A DNA stretch of 64,000 nucleotides from Apostichopus japonicus (Eukaryota; Echinodermata; Holothuroidea; Aspidochirotida; Stichopodidae), in NCBI RefSeq assembly GCF_037975245.1, contig NC_092565.1, positions 19,509,999 to 19,573,998 of the forward strand. Reading direction: 5' to 3'. The notes under the pieces were generated by a model. The model saw only the letters and a list, made by a program, of their open reading frames with translations, had not been told where the DNA came from and made no database searches. Positions 28,660 to 42,678 of this stretch are shown in pieces (the stretch's first letter is position 1; every line of letters begins with the position of its first letter). The position numbers were made by a program, and so were the translations under genes.

Positions 28660-30339
28660 GATACCATCCATAATCAGGTGCGTTTCTTCACAGTAAAGAA
28701 AGAAGTTCCTCTAACAAGTTTTAAGTTTTCCAAATAACTTTGTTTTCAAGCGGTTAATTATGAAAGTAAAATGTCATCTCCAAAAAACATTCCCGCAGAT
28801 ATAATGAGACTTTCCACTGAACCAAACAACAAAGATATCATTTGTATACGGTATCATATTAGATAAAATCTTGTCTTTGGCTATAGGTTGTAGTATTGCG
28901 TCTGAATCTCGTCTAGTACTCCGACGAAGTCGTGTAATATACATATATATAATTGGATACCGTACGTATATATACGGCGGTCATAAGGCGTGTAGGGAAA
29001 TTAAGACTTCAAATGGTGCATTTTTGAGGCAAAATTGTATGCAAAATGTCAAAAAACACTTTCCAGTATTTGTTTAGTATTTGTCCTTAATATACATTAA
29101 GCGTTTAAATTTTTATAAAAACCAAACACAATTTCCACCATCGAAAGCAATATTTGAATTTTTCTTCATTAAAAATGTCTTTAAATGATAACGGCACTTA
29201 TATGATATTTGTAATATAATTCAACAGAATGCCGGATATACATTGAAGTGGTAAAGACCTTCAGTTTTGTTGTACACAAAGTCAGCATTAACGATAATCA
29301 TAAGTTTAACATCACATGTGGGGATACAAATCTTTTAATTGGGAAAATATTAATAAACCCTCCAGACGTTAAAACAACTTTGATTGTCATTAATCTATTC
29401 TGTTTAATTATGTTCGGCGCAAATTGTACGTGATTAAACCGTATTTTGCTTGGTTGAATAGCGAGAAAGGATTTTTTTTTTATGAAAACTGTCTCAAATT
29501 ATCGAGATCTTATCATAATTATGACTGGTAATGATCGCTAAGCGATATAAATTATTACAGACATGATTATATTCGATAGTTTAAAATCATTTCATAAATT
29601 TGATATAATCATAAAAAAAGTACAAGGCCAAACTTTCAAACAGGAAACAAAATAATCAAAATATGTTCTTCTTTAAGCGCTTTTTCCTTTCTCTTTTTTC
29701 ATAAATTGACATTAATATTCCATAAGCAATACAATTATAAACTTTACTATAGCTAAGTTTCATTTAAAAAAGAAAAGAAAATGAAATTAGATAAACAGTT
29801 GTAAGAAATTTTGATTTGCAATTATTGATATAGAAAAAAAGTGTCCTTGCGATATTACTATTTATATATAATTTTTTAAATTATCGTAAATTGGCAATCA
29901 AACGGGAACTGCTACTCTAATTTGTAAATGCCAGCGATCTTAATATTAACGTAATTGTCAAGGTAACTGACATCATGGTTTAAGCAGACTACAGTTGGCT
30001 TGTACTTTAATATTGCCTAAACATGTCGTCTGCTAACTAGGTAAAACATAACTGTTTGATCTACCCATAGACAATATCATATATATATGCGTTATACTTG
30101 AAATATATGAAATGCAAACAAAGTGTGGGTTTTCATAGATGATGATTTGAATAGGAAATCTGGTGGACAGGCCTGACGATATGGGAGCGCTACAGCCCGG
30201 GGTATTAAGGTCAGTTAGAGGGCGCGAGAGGGATAAAGAATAATGTATTCTTATTTCCATAAAATATATGCCAACTATACCGTAACTTTAATCATTCTAA
30301 AAGATCGGCTCCTCAAGTTGTTTTGTTTTTCTGATAGTT
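28660..30339. other. Intergenic, nothing recognised
   Basis: AT-rich sequence with no exon, RNA gene or repeat that I can support. Confidence 0.45.
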
Positions 30340-30600
30340 GTGTCAGTGGATTGCGGTTATCCGATAACCGTGCAAGTGGCTCCCGGTTTCTGCGATAAAT
30401 AGTGTATCAGTGTCTCCCGGTATAGGCTACCTGATAGTCGTGCAGGTGGGTCTCAGTATCTTGGATAGCAATGTAAGTGGGTCCCGGTATCTGCGATAAC
30501 CGTGTATTAGTTATTAGCGTCTCCCGGTATAGGCTATCTGATAGCCGTTGAAGTGGGTCCTAGTATCTATGATATCATTGCAAGTGGGTCCGGTATCGTC
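30340..30600. repeat. Minisatellite, ~31-45-bp units in a three-unit higher-order period
   Basis: Units of the form 'gtgcaagtgggtcccgg' plus 'tatctgcgataacc' repeat about eight times. The variant 'gtctcccggtataggcta' recurs at 30412 and 30519, 107 bases apart, with two ordinary units between. This indicates amplification of a three-unit block. Confidence 0.8.
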
Positions 30601-33541
30601 GATGCCTCTTATGTGGATCGTGAACTCTGTGGTAACCGCGCATGGTATACTGCGCGACATCTCTGACAACAACTGTACAGTTAGTTGGTGATGCCCCTGA
30701 CAACGCAGGTGGCGGTCGACGTCCTCGTGCCAACCGCGTACATGTGCCCCTCCCCCCACCATGTGTCCCTTCCCCCATCATGTGCCCCTTCCCCCCACCC
30801 CTATACCCAACAAGAGTATTGATGACCAAACTAAATATAGCACTTTCTCTGCCGATTTGCTCTGAATCGAAAGAATGGAAAATTGTCATAAAACATGAGA
30901 GATATGTTGTGCATGACTACGAAGAACTGATACATAATCCATATTTTATCAAATTCTTCGAGGGAAAATATTTAATGATAAAAGAAAGAAAAAATATGGA
31001 ATAAGATCTTGGAGATTGATGGAGTCACTGGTATGAAAAGAATGTGATAAAAAAAAAACAGATCTTGTTTTGAATTAGGTGACGTCAAAGTGACAACAAA
31101 AAAATGTCGGGTAATCTTTTGAAGAAATACCATTAAAAATGGGAGATCGCACTTACTTTAAAGTAATACGATGAATATATGTATGTTAAACATACTATTC
31201 ACACAAGCGTTTCTCTTAAGATATATCTATAAGGTATATGTGTTTTGCATGGTTTTAAGCCGGACAAAGTTTTAATTGGAGTTTGACAGTTTCGGCAATA
31301 CTGTTTTGTTTGATTTATATAGAAGTGGAGAGTATCTCACCTTAATACCAAGAATTGTCCAATTTGGGAGGAAAATGCCTTTACAATTAAGTATTTAATT
31401 TCGACAGTTACCTTATTTTGCAATTGTGACATAAAAAAGGGTTCTACGTTGAGTTGTCAAATTTATTAAACCTACTTACTAAAAATAATCAAACTCGCCA
31501 ATTTCCCAGCAAGAAAATGAAGCTTAATGAAAGCAAGTGTAGGTATAATGATACCATAATCTTCTCAAAAGTTAATCACACAGCGACTTTTCCATGATAA
31601 TGAGTTGCTATAGACAAACAATGGGGGAAATTAAAGTCAATAAAATAAAATCCAATTTTTTAATCGACTTATATATGACTAATGAAAGTTGTCTATTGAA
31701 GCTAATTATCATATTATATTTGGTATGGGAGAATCACTCGTCTCAGTATTGAAAAAAAAAACGGAAACAGTTTCTTCGTGTTCGTCAACACCAGTTTCAG
31801 CTTCTCGAACCTGACAAATCCTCCCCCCTCTATCCCAGACCCCCCTCCCCCTTCTCCATGCCTTCTTGATCACCAGAAGTTAAGAATATATCTCCCAATG
31901 TTTTGTTATAGTTTTGTGGCGTTATCTTAAGCAAAGGAAATGTGTAATTATAAGAAAATGGCATAGATGATATTCAATATCGTTCTTGATGGGTTTTCTT
32001 ATTGTTTGACATTAGTGTTTATTAATTATCATATACCGCTTTAAGATACCGAATCTTGTTCGCTTCTGGATCTCAAAAACATCATAATGGCATGGTCTTG
32101 TTAATGACAGTTTAACAGAGCATATCATTTTGCAGTAGAATTAACACTGACAGATATATCGTGGTAATTCCTTCCCAATCTGGAGTCTATTATCTTAACG
32201 GTCTAAATGGGGCGTGACAGTTCCGCCTTATCATTTACATACCACACACAATGAATTTCTCGAGATATTAAAACATTAACCCGACAAATTGGGGAATCAT
32301 TACAAAATCATTTAGGCCATCGGAGATGAGAATCAAGGACCCAGATCGGATACATGTAACTTATAGCTATACTAGAAAAAAAAATCAGATCGGCTCTTGA
32401 CCTTTAAACTTATCTATATACAACAAAATGATATGGTTCTTCTTATAGGTCTGTGCACCCGCTAGCAATTTCGCGCTGATATCAAAAGCTCGGCGAGTTG
32501 TCTGGGAGAAACAATTTAATTTTTCTTTCCAATTATCACGGTGAATCTGAAACTAAATCCCTTTGGTCTTTTACTTAATATTTTTCATTGATATTTTTAG
32601 TCGTGGCATTTTTTTTTAAGCATTGATATTTTTGAGGAAATAGAAGCAAGAGTTTTGATAAAGCATCCCGTGGGTAAAGTATTGCCTCGAGATGTGTTAA
32701 ACGCACGTGCTATTTCTGGGCAAGAAGACCTTTACAGAAAGGAAAAGGTTATGACAGGGCTAGTTTCTTTACCCCCTAAGAACTCCCAGAACTTAAGAGA
32801 TTTGTTTTCTTGCTATACTCTGAGGAAAGCGGTGTATCTATTAGAAACAATAACAAAAAATTCGAGAGAAATCTTTGTGAATATGTAGGCTATATATAAA
32901 TATCAAAAGTATCTCAAAAATCTTGGTCAACCAACCATTAAATCTACATTTTTGTGTTGAATTTTTCTCAACCTAGAACAGGAGCCGATTGGGACATAAC
33001 ACGTTAACGGCTCAGTGAACCAATCAGCGGTGCTGAGAAACTTGAAATAATTTGGCACATTTGGCGCCTTGAACCTTAGCAACAGGAAATCTTGTCATCT
33101 TGAAATCTTTCATTTTGTATATCTGTGATGTCATAGTGTAACTATAGGACCTGAAACCTTTGACCCGTTTTCTTTGTTTTTCTTGGCATATTTTCAAGGT
33201 AGAATGTTAACAGTATTATCACTGAAACCAACGTCATATCATTAGGTCATGTACAGAACTCCAATAGTTTAAAACCAGCACTTTGCAAACTACTGATCTT
33301 CATTACAGAAAATTAAAATTTGTAAGAAATAAAGACAACATAAAAACAAATGGAGCACATGTGGCTCATTGATGTTGTCTATAGTAAGACTTGCCCAAGT
33401 CTTCGGCCTTTGCTTGTTTGGAGGAACATTAAAACCGTGATATCTCACAGATGTCTGAGGAAGCTGTTCATTACAATCATTATTTCTATCAAATAGATCA
33501 TCAATAATGATGGTTGGGCTTGTGTCTCCTAATATAACACA
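30601..33541. other. Intergenic, no gene supported
   Basis: It contains a C-rich block at 30745-30805 and ordinary AT-rich sequence. The 77-residue plus frame at 32655-32888 has no recognisable domain and lacks convincing splice sites. Confidence 0.4.
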
Positions 33542-33553
33542 GCTCGATGATAC

Positions 33554-35091
33554 CAGGGACGTAGCCAGGGGGGGGGGAGCAGGGGGAGCGACCGTTCCCC
33601 CCCCCCTTTCAGTGTCGAAAAAATGTTTAAAAACTGTTGTTTTTTAGCATGGTATTTTGTCAGTGCTCTTTAGATCTTGAATACTCGTCAGCTCCGTTAA
33701 CTCAATTATAATCGTAGTAACATTCACGCCTACTGATTCAACTACTTACTTAGTTTGGCAGATGCAATTAGCTAAATTTAGCGTATAGCCTATTACAAGC
33801 CTACAGTTGGCCACTGCGTAATAAAATACATATTGCCTACCTAACCGCACTCTATGGAATGTCACGAACCGTATGCACAACAACGTCGACAACGTTCGTT
33901 CTCATCCTTTCTATGATTCGTCCTAAGTTGTTGCACGAACAGCATGTTATGAAGCTAAGCTAGCAATCGTACGTGATACGCACTTCCTATAAATAATTAT
34001 TTCACTGCTAATACACTGCGATAACGAGATTTGTTTTTAGGCCACTGCATATCTGGCTATATTCCAAAATATGAAAGTTTATATTGTCCATCAGTTAAGT
34101 TGGTCAAATGTATTAAGTCCAGACATTGGACAATAAACAAGAATCATCCTACTTGAAAAATTGTAAAAGAGCACTATGTTTGTCATTCTGATATATTATG
34201 TAAAAGAACATGTAAAAGAATTCAAACAGGAAACAAAATCTGCTGATAATATGATATCATATGATCAGGGGCGTAGCCAGTATGTAGCACTGTGGGCCCG
34301 GGCCTACACTTTTTTGGCCAAGTTATCTTTTCTTAAAAACACCCATATTTCAAATCCATAAGCTTGCTGGACGAGTTTAAGAGTCTAGACAGGAATAACT
34401 ATTGAAATGAACGTAGCAAGAATATGGCTTAATTAGGTGGCCTAGTCTTCTAATTTAGGCTGTCATTTCTATCGCGTGCCGTTTCATTCAACACTCTACC
34501 CGCCGAAAAAGACTATAGGATCCGATCTTGTCAGTGTTGTAACATCTAGTTAAGAACCTGTTTACGCAGATAATATTTCAGTTGAGAGAACAGTTGAGAA
34601 ATTTGAATCAGATGGCAATCGTCGGATAGCTCTCGCCTTCTCTTATTAGGCTAACTTAAACATTTACAGTTGTATCAAAGACAATTACTGGCTATAGTTG
34701 TATCTAAGACATTTCTGGCCTATCTATATATGTAACTACAAGTATCAGCAGTTGAAAAGTAAGACTACTCTGTACATGTACCTTGCTAATTTTAAATACA
34801 TTATGTATTATTGAATTATGTACTATCTTAACTCGTTGGTTTTTTTTTTGGTTGAAAAGTGATATTGAATGAGGTGTCTCAAGTTAGGAAGAGGCCATGG
34901 AACCAGCATGAACACTCGGGAAGGGCCGTTTCGGGCCATCTGGGGGGTTTGTAAAACCAAAAATTTTCTTGTACGCTCCGCGCCAACTGATGGTGGCGCT
35001 CCGCTCAGATCGTCGTGCCTAAATTTTTGAAAATCGATATCAATCGCAAAAAGTGCTCCCCCCCCCTTTCAAATTCCTGGCTACGTCGCTG
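33554..35091. mobile_element. hAT-like non-autonomous element, about 1.5 kb, composite
   Basis: The left end 'cagggacgtagccagg' and right end 'cctggctacgtcgctg' are near-perfect terminal inverted repeats of the CAGNG type typical of hAT transposons. The flanks share 'gctcgat' (33542-33548 and 35092-35098), a probable imperfect target duplication. The right part carries 'ttcttgtacgctccgcgcc' and 'atggtggcgctccgct', nearly the same as in the 293-bp element at 53909. A second left-type end, 'caggggcgtagccag', begins at 34266, so the element is probably a nested or composite copy. No transposase frame was seen. Confidence 0.65.
34266..34281. mobile_element. Internal hAT-MITE terminal repeat
   Basis: The sequence 'caggggcgtagccag' matches the terminal repeat of the family at 33554 and 53909. 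The opposite end was not found, so this may be a truncated copy nested in the larger element. Confidence 0.5.
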
Positions 35092-35875
35092 GCTCGATCA
35101 ACAGTGTACTATTCCAATCCAGGACAAAAGTTGGTTGTCCATCGTGCTATGTAGCTTACAGAAGAATTAATCATATTTCACAACATTAATTTGTATGTTA
35201 TTAGTATTATTAGTCATAACAACTCACCGACATTCACCATGCCAGGCAACCTCAGCTTACCTCCGAACACCCTTCACTCCCATCCAAATCTCCTCTAAAA
35301 TAGAACAGCGTAATGTTATCATATACTATGAGATGTAATGGTTCGGAAATGTTACCACATATTAATTATCCCAATCTTCATCAAATTCCTGCATGAACAG
35401 TCGCGTCCATTATAAAGTCACGGTATTGTAAACTATCCATAATTGAATTAGGCTGCAAAATGAATTATTAAATTAATACTTGGAATTAAAACTTACCGTG
35501 TATCTTCGCCATAGTATTTCACAGTAGGTTTACGAAAGGTAGTACTAAACCTCCCAGAGCCAGCGGAAGAGGGCTAAAATGAGTAGAAGGAGAGAAAGGG
35601 GAAGGGGGGGGGGCAACATTTCCAAGGTCAGTTGGATCAGATTAGAGGAAGAAACCGTAAACATCACTTCAACACTTCCATACAAAATAGATGCTCAAAC
35701 ATTCAAGTAAAATATAACGTTTTTAAGTAAGATTAGAAAAAAAGCGCACTTTCTAATTACAGTTTCCTTAACTACAATCACAAGATCAGTGTTTTAATAA
35801 CAAAAAGACACTTTCCAATGCAAATGTGATAAAGGGTAATTTTCATTAAAACAATATACACTTCTTATTTAATGT
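35092..35875. other. Intergenic, nothing recognised
   Basis: No supportable gene. A poly-G run lies at about 35605-35615. Confidence 0.45.
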
Positions 35876-36453
35876 TAATCTATGTCGGTACTATATTGTC
35901 GCCATATTCCATACTATTTCGTCACTATACTATGTCGTCACTATATTCCATACTATGTCGGCACTATATTCTATACTAAATATGTTGTCACTATATTCCA
36001 TACTATGTCGGCACTATATTCCATACTACCGTATGTCGGCACTATATTCCATAATATGTCGGTACTATGTTGTCGCCATATTCCATACTATTTTGTCACT
36101 ATACTATGTCGTCGCCATATTCCATACTATGTCGCACTATATTCTATACTAAATATGTTGTCACTATATTCCATACTATGTCGGCACTATATTCCATACT
36201 GTCAGCACTATATTCCATAATATGTCGGCACTATATTCCATATTATGTCGACACTATATTCTATACTAAATATGTCGTCACTATATTCCATACTATGTCG
36301 GCACTATACTTCATACTATGTCGGCACTATATTCCATACTATCTCGGCACTATATTCTATACTATACGTCGTCACTATATTCCATACTGTGTCGGCACTA
36401 TACTTCATACTATGTCGGCACTATGTTCCATACTGTGTCGGCACTATGTTGAA
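35876..36453. repeat. Minisatellite of ~25-bp 'tatgtcggcactatattccata' type units
   Basis: About two dozen head-to-tail units of 'tatgtcggcactatattcc' plus 'atac' and close variants. Distinctive variant units ('gtcgccatattcc', 'ctatactaaatatg') recur at about 173-175 bases (35881 and 36056; 35971 and 36144), so a block of about seven units was itself duplicated. Tyr/Ile/Leu-rich frames are artefacts. Confidence 0.95.
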
Positions 36454-39400
36454 ACTGGGTCTTTATTTCACCCTTCTCGATAGAATGGACGTTGTAAGAT
36501 TAGTAAAGAAAAAAAGGAACTTTCAATCAAGTAAACAAATTTCTGTGAACAATCTCAGAAATTTGAGAATGGAATGAAGATATTTTGTTATATTTTGTTA
36601 CCGTTTCAAAATGTTTCTTCTTGTCTCCTTTGTCTCTTGTATTCTTTGTTCCTTTGTTGTTGGTCTATTGTTTCTGTGTTTTTTTGGGGTAGAGGTAGGG
36701 AGGAGCTGGAGGGGCAGTGATACAACAATATTGAAATCGAAAATTTGCAACTGAGTTCTCAATCAATTCAGATTCTTTAAAAGCGACCAATGACATTCCT
36801 TTCTCTCAAAGATTGAAATACCCCCCCCCCCCTGTACTAACCGTATCAAATAGACAGACGTCAAATTTATGATGGTGGTTGTAGCTAAGGGGCGTTACAG
36901 ATTGAATCATTTTGTGAAGTGCTTCTATCCAAGCTTATCAGATCATACCCGGTACTTCCCAAAATTTAAAAACAAAGCCTCCAGCGACATTTTTGACCTC
37001 CGCGATTCTCCCCCTTTTTTCTCGGCACTCATAATTGGGTCAACCGTTGTTTGCTAGTCACGGCCCTAACCACCCATTATTGTACTTTAAAGTTATCATA
37101 CCCTAAATTCACTACTCTGTCAACGTTTGGTCCCAGATTTTTGGATACATATAAATGTTTTTTTGTTACCGACGATGTAAGTTTATGACATAATGAATTT
37201 TTTGTTGGGGCTAATTATGGCCATGGTAGTATATACGGGTCATTGTACCATAAAACATAAACTTAGGTCATTCTCCTTTGCACACGTAGTATAGTAAGGG
37301 AATGGTAGCATTATATGAGAAAAAATTGTGGAATCTATAAATGTGCCACAAAATGTTGACCAAAAAAAAACAACAAGAAAAGAGGAATCCATTCCATATT
37401 GTACACCTGAAAAACCCTTAAGGTATTTGATAGTCCCACCAGCCTATAAATATAGCGATGGATCCAAGATTTCTGGAAACATCGAATCCTTGAGTAAAGA
37501 ATGTTAAACATTATAAACTGAAAAATACGAAACTACTAACGAAATATCGGTGCATGAAAAATGGGGATAAGGAACGCGAAAGCGTGCTATTCCCTCCCCC
37601 CCCCACTCCCCCACTGTATACCTTAGCCTATTTTGAGCAACTTTTGTTTAGCAGCTAATTTTAAATGCAAACAATAGTAAAGAAGGGGCCCCTGCGTCCC
37701 ACCACCACCCGCCCCTTTAACCCCCTGCCCCATACCATTATACTATGTAACGGTAAGCAGTTGTGAAGTCGTATTTTGAGTTGGCTCGTATAACTTTCTG
37801 TGATTCTGAACAAGCTACCATGCAAGTAATGTTCACACGTGAGTACATATACTCTCAATCCCATTCAGACATCGCCGATTAATCCAATTAACGAAATTTG
37901 GTGTCCCACAAATTTCTATATATTTTTTTATTACAGTAGCTAACGTCTGCATGTTTGGCCCGTGGCGTAGCAAGGAGCAACATTGATCCGGTGTAGCAAT
38001 AGAAATAGACCCTTTACCAAGCCTATCTGGGTTGGGATTGGGAAAGCATTTATTTGACACCTCTATAGACGCCCGGATGTGGCTTCTGCTGAGGGCAGGA
38101 TTTGAATTTCCCATACTGGTAGATATCGGTATTTATAGAAAACTTAACGAACTTACTGAACAGTATTTAAGACAGACAAAAACGAATAAAATCATAAGAT
38201 TTGTAAACTTGTCGGTCCAAATCCGTTTCAATGACACAATTGATGATTCTATAAGGGGCCTTAAACAGTACATGTGGCCATTTGATATACTTTACCTGGT
38301 CTGACCGACTTAATCCTATTTTTGGTGGTCTTGAAGGCAGATTATAGAACTGGCTCATCTGGATATCCAAACGAATTCCCATGGCACCGAAAGAGTATTA
38401 CAGAGCCCGTTAATATACTGTCTGCTCGTTGAATATCAATACTAGTGGACGGGTGCTGATGAGGGTTTATTTTTGCGGTACTTGTCACCTATCCCCTTAC
38501 ACCCCCTACCCTGGCGCTCGGGCTCCGGGCGGCCGCACCTACCCCACCGATCTAGTCACGCCCCAAGGTTTCATCAGATGTTTGGTACCTGGACTAGAGT
38601 AACAAATTAATTTTTCATGTACCACGTGTTTCTTATATGATTCAACCATATTGCCGATAAACCAGGTTTAAGAAGGAATTAGCGCCGGTTTTGTAAAAGT
38701 TACCCTGATACTCACAACTAACAGTTGCAGGGTTGATGGTCCCTTAATTGTTTTATTCTCGACAAGGTAAGAAACGCTACATAATAAAACAAAATAAAGT
38801 ACGCATCATTCTTCACTGTCGGCATAATAGCTTACAGGTAACCAGTATCTTTCCCAAAATATGCTAGAAAGTAAAATAAAGTACTGATCAAGCGTACTCC
38901 AACTGAGTACAGACAGTAAACAGCCAGATTCAAAGACGTTTCTTTCATTAAAATTGCAGCAAGTCTGAAAACACGTTTAATACTGTACAATCAATGACCT
39001 GTAAAATGAAATTTTAGGATATGATTTATTATTTTCAATGTGTCGATGTGTCAGAGACGAAACTTTGACAAAACAAGCTAATAAAGTGCATTTGTTTGCA
39101 ATTTTAACGGTTACAGTACTGGTCACAAGTTTTTAGGACGCTAAAATTGCAGACTTTTTCAAAAATAATTGCCTGGCAGTTCTGTCTCTTCAAATCCCAT
39201 ATGTTTCAAAGGTCTGCAGTTAGACAATGTCATACCGGGAGTGAGGCAAAAAAAGTTGAGGGCAGTGGTAAACTGTTGAGCTTAATTTCACCACGGGACA
39301 CGATTTTTTTTTTTTTAGCTTTCTAACATATTTGGGGATAATATAATATAGTTTATGAAAGGTATACCAAAAATACTTAAAAAGCAGCTTCGAACGCCAT

Positions 39401-42400
39401 ACTTGTACCTAGGCTTTTTCTTATATATTCTTATTGCACCTTGGAATAATATAAGAATTTACGAAGAAAATAGAGGGCGGCAGCATCTAATTTGGTACAG
39501 CCAGTTGACAGCAACTTGTGACAACATCAACTGTAGGTGTCACACCACAATAAATTGTTCCATTGACTGACAATCTAAACTCGTCACTTTCAAGACCCGC
39601 CAAAGCATAGATAGAAGTTTTCAACTGGCATATCCTACCCACCACATGACAGCTGATATCTTGGCCTGTCATGACACTTGCAAACTTCCACATCATGACC
39701 GTTTAGATTTTGAGCTAGAAGAGGAGCAAGTTTAACATACTGAACCACAACCCTTCCGTCTGCTCGCTCGGAGTAATATCAACATTTAATCAAAAAATAT
39801 CTGTATAATGGTTTATAAATCACCTTCAATCCTCCTTATTTTCACACCATCTGTACTTCAAATTATGCGCTTTGATATAGAGGCAGAAAAAGCAATGATG
39901 GTAACTGATAATATGCTAAAACAAGCATTACTTGAGGTCATTTTAGCTCCTTTTTCTGAAGATGGTTAACTTTTCGAGCGGATGTACACTACTCTAATTG
40001 TGGTATGGTACCTTGTAAGCCTTTTTGCTGTACATGTTCATTCACACCATCGCAGCTGCTTGCCTTGGCACTCCATGTTTCTAACAGACGCCATCTATTT
40101 ATTTGTATCACATGATACTCACGGAATGGTATCAATTTGAAGTAGATGTGAACAGGTCCGTAGCCAGGAATTTTGAGTTAGAGGGCCACCAACGATTTAA
40201 GGAGAACACAATACGCATGTGTGACCTGTGAAGTATTTGTTCACGTGATTGTAGAACAGATGGGAGTGACACACATCCGCGTACACTTCTGGGGATGGGG
40301 ATTTTCGTCCACCAGAAAAAATAAGGTGATCGGCGCAACCATGAGCGGATAAAGTGTTACAAAAAAAATCCTATGTACAGTACATAAATATATAACATGT
40401 ATATACAGCCTAAACAGTCGAAACTTTTCTTTAACATCATATTAAAGGTTGCAAAATGTAGCACCATTTGACCTCCATGCATACTCCATTTGACCAAAGT
40501 AGACCTCCTATTGTGTGCTTTGATGTTGAGAAGAGTCAGGAAATGTAAATCTCGCATAGCAACATTATCTGTGCAGTTATCTTTAAGTAAGACAAACGTG
40601 GTGCAGACAAATGTGAATACAAAATATGATATAAGCCTAATTATTGTCTAAATTTCTTAGCTGCCCTGAAAATTGCAAATATTAACAGACAGATATTTTC
40701 ATATGTTGTAATATCTCGCCTAAACGTTTTCTAATATTTAAAACTGCACTTATTGTTCTTAGTTCTTGGCGTGATCTTTTGAAATGATTCTGTTTCAATT
40801 TTGCTTGTACAAATCTAACTCTGTTACTTCCATGTAAGAGGTTAACACACTAAAAACAACAACTTGAATAATAGCAACTCCCTACTGAAAGTGCCCTCTC
40901 CCTCCCCCACCCCTTCCCCGTATATTCGACCGGAAGAGGGCGGCATTTAGAATTAACATTAGTCTCTCTGTCTGAACTCTCAATGCCGTGCTGTCACATA
41001 CAATTTCATTCAGATAGAGCATGATGAACGAGAGTGATGCGTCCTCTAAGATGGCGACGCTTCCCGCAGTGAGACAGATCGTTGCTCTTATTGGTTTCAC
41101 GGGGATCTAGGTATCACTGACATAAATTTGAAACAATGTAACAAACCTCGACCATATGATGGCCTAATTGATCCAAACGCCGACGGAAATGAATTGGACG
41201 AAACATTGTAACAATGGCAAATTTAAATATAGGAAGACTTAAGAAAAGAGAGCAAGAAGGATCCTTGTTTTGACCCAGATAGGGTATCATATGGTACCAT
41301 TTTATGCGATTACCATTTACCACACACAATGACAAATTAAAATATAATTATCCCTCAAATTGATGTCTACGTGCAAACATAAATGACGATTTTCCTAACT
41401 TTGACGTTTATTAAAGTAGATATAGAAATATAAATATATATAATTTTTTTTTTCTGAGAGAATTTGCTTCTTTTTTTTTTATCTGATTTCTGTTTTTCTG
41501 TTTCTTCATGTGGCGATTAAGCCGTCGGTTTGAAGCTGTTTGAAATAATGCGCATGCGCAGGAGGGTAGAAGGCAGGTATATACAACCAGTTTCAGAAGG
41601 CTCCGCTATGCATGTATACATGGTGAATTGAGAAAGAGGATACTCGATGAGAGTGGGGGGGGGGGGGGTGGGGGTGGAGGATGAGGATGCAAGGTTATAG
41701 AAAAGTTATACATAGTGCATAGAAACATTCCTTGTGTAACAAAGTGCATGATTAAAGGGACGTTCGAGTATAATTTTCGATTATGACATTTCAGAACAGA
41801 TCATGTTTTTGGCTCCTTTTTTAGTTCTTTAGCTAAGTTGAAATATCTGGAATAAATCTTTAAGGCAAAGTTAATAATAGAAACAAGTTTTCTAGTTATA
41901 GCCTTGCAATAAATGCATCGCAAAATATGTTATTTGATCTTACAAATTTAGGGGTTTGCAGCGTTCCTGGTGAATACTGTGTTCATTTTGAGTTAAACCC
42001 CATGATCCAATGTCACCATTATTTCGCTATTCATGCCATACAAAGTAAAATAATGCATGCATTGTCAGTTTTTGAAACTTTAAACAGATTTTAAAGGCAG
42101 CCATCAGAAAAAAAAAATCGTCCGTCGCCGAGACCTTCACTGCCTAATTTCACATGCATTACATGCGAACATTAATTGTGGATCTCCAAATCTTCCTGAA
42201 TGTTAATTAAAAAAAAAGAAGCCTTTACGAAGTCTCAGCAGGCTAAAAATATAGGCGGTTATACTGTTAACCTTGCATGGTCAATTTCGTAACAGTAAAA
42301 CCTAATGTTTTCCCATATAGAAAACTTCTTCTGTAGGCAACGTAGTATTTCATTAAAGCTAAAAAGTAATCATTTCCCTAGAATTGTAACCGCCATAAAT

Positions 42401-42660
42401 AGTTCCTGTACAAAGGTATTGTTTTACTAATTCCTTCTAAATTGAATGAGTAAGATGAAGGATGAGGATGAGGAGGAGAACATGTAGATGGGGGGGGGGG
42501 GGAGGAGAGCAAGGAGAAGAAACATCGGCCTGCTAACGTATAGGTGGTGGTAAGATATTGTTGACATTTCATTTGTCTGTATTCTTAGCTATCAAACCAA
42601 ACGTTTCCCTGTAACGTTTCTTGCAAAACTAACAGATTCGAAGAAAACGCGCTTCATATA
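36454..42660. other. Gene-poor stretch
   Basis: No clear gene. It contains poly-C runs (36821-36832, 37587-37601), poly-G runs (41655-41668, 42490-42502), an isolated hAT-MITE-type end 'caggtccgtagccagg' at 40153, and a pyrimidine tract near 41440-41480. The minus-strand frame at 39487-39696 reads smoothly but is short, unspliced and unrecognised. Confidence 0.4.
40153..40175. mobile_element. Isolated hAT-MITE end
   Basis: 'caggtccgtagccagg' followed by 'aattttga' matches the terminal repeat of the elements at 33554-35091 and 53909-54201. No partner end was found nearby, so it is a fragment. Confidence 0.5.
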
Positions 42661-42678
42661 CGCCCATTCCATGTAATG

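Noticed and set aside
35882-36577. Tyr/Leu/Ser-rich 110-138-residue open frames
   Set aside because: Translation of the 25-bp minisatellite; no start context, domain or splice support.
39487-39696. Minus-strand frame with protein-like composition
   Set aside because: Short and unspliced, with no family match I can name. Two different frames stay open nearby, so it may be an old transposon piece, but evidence is too thin.
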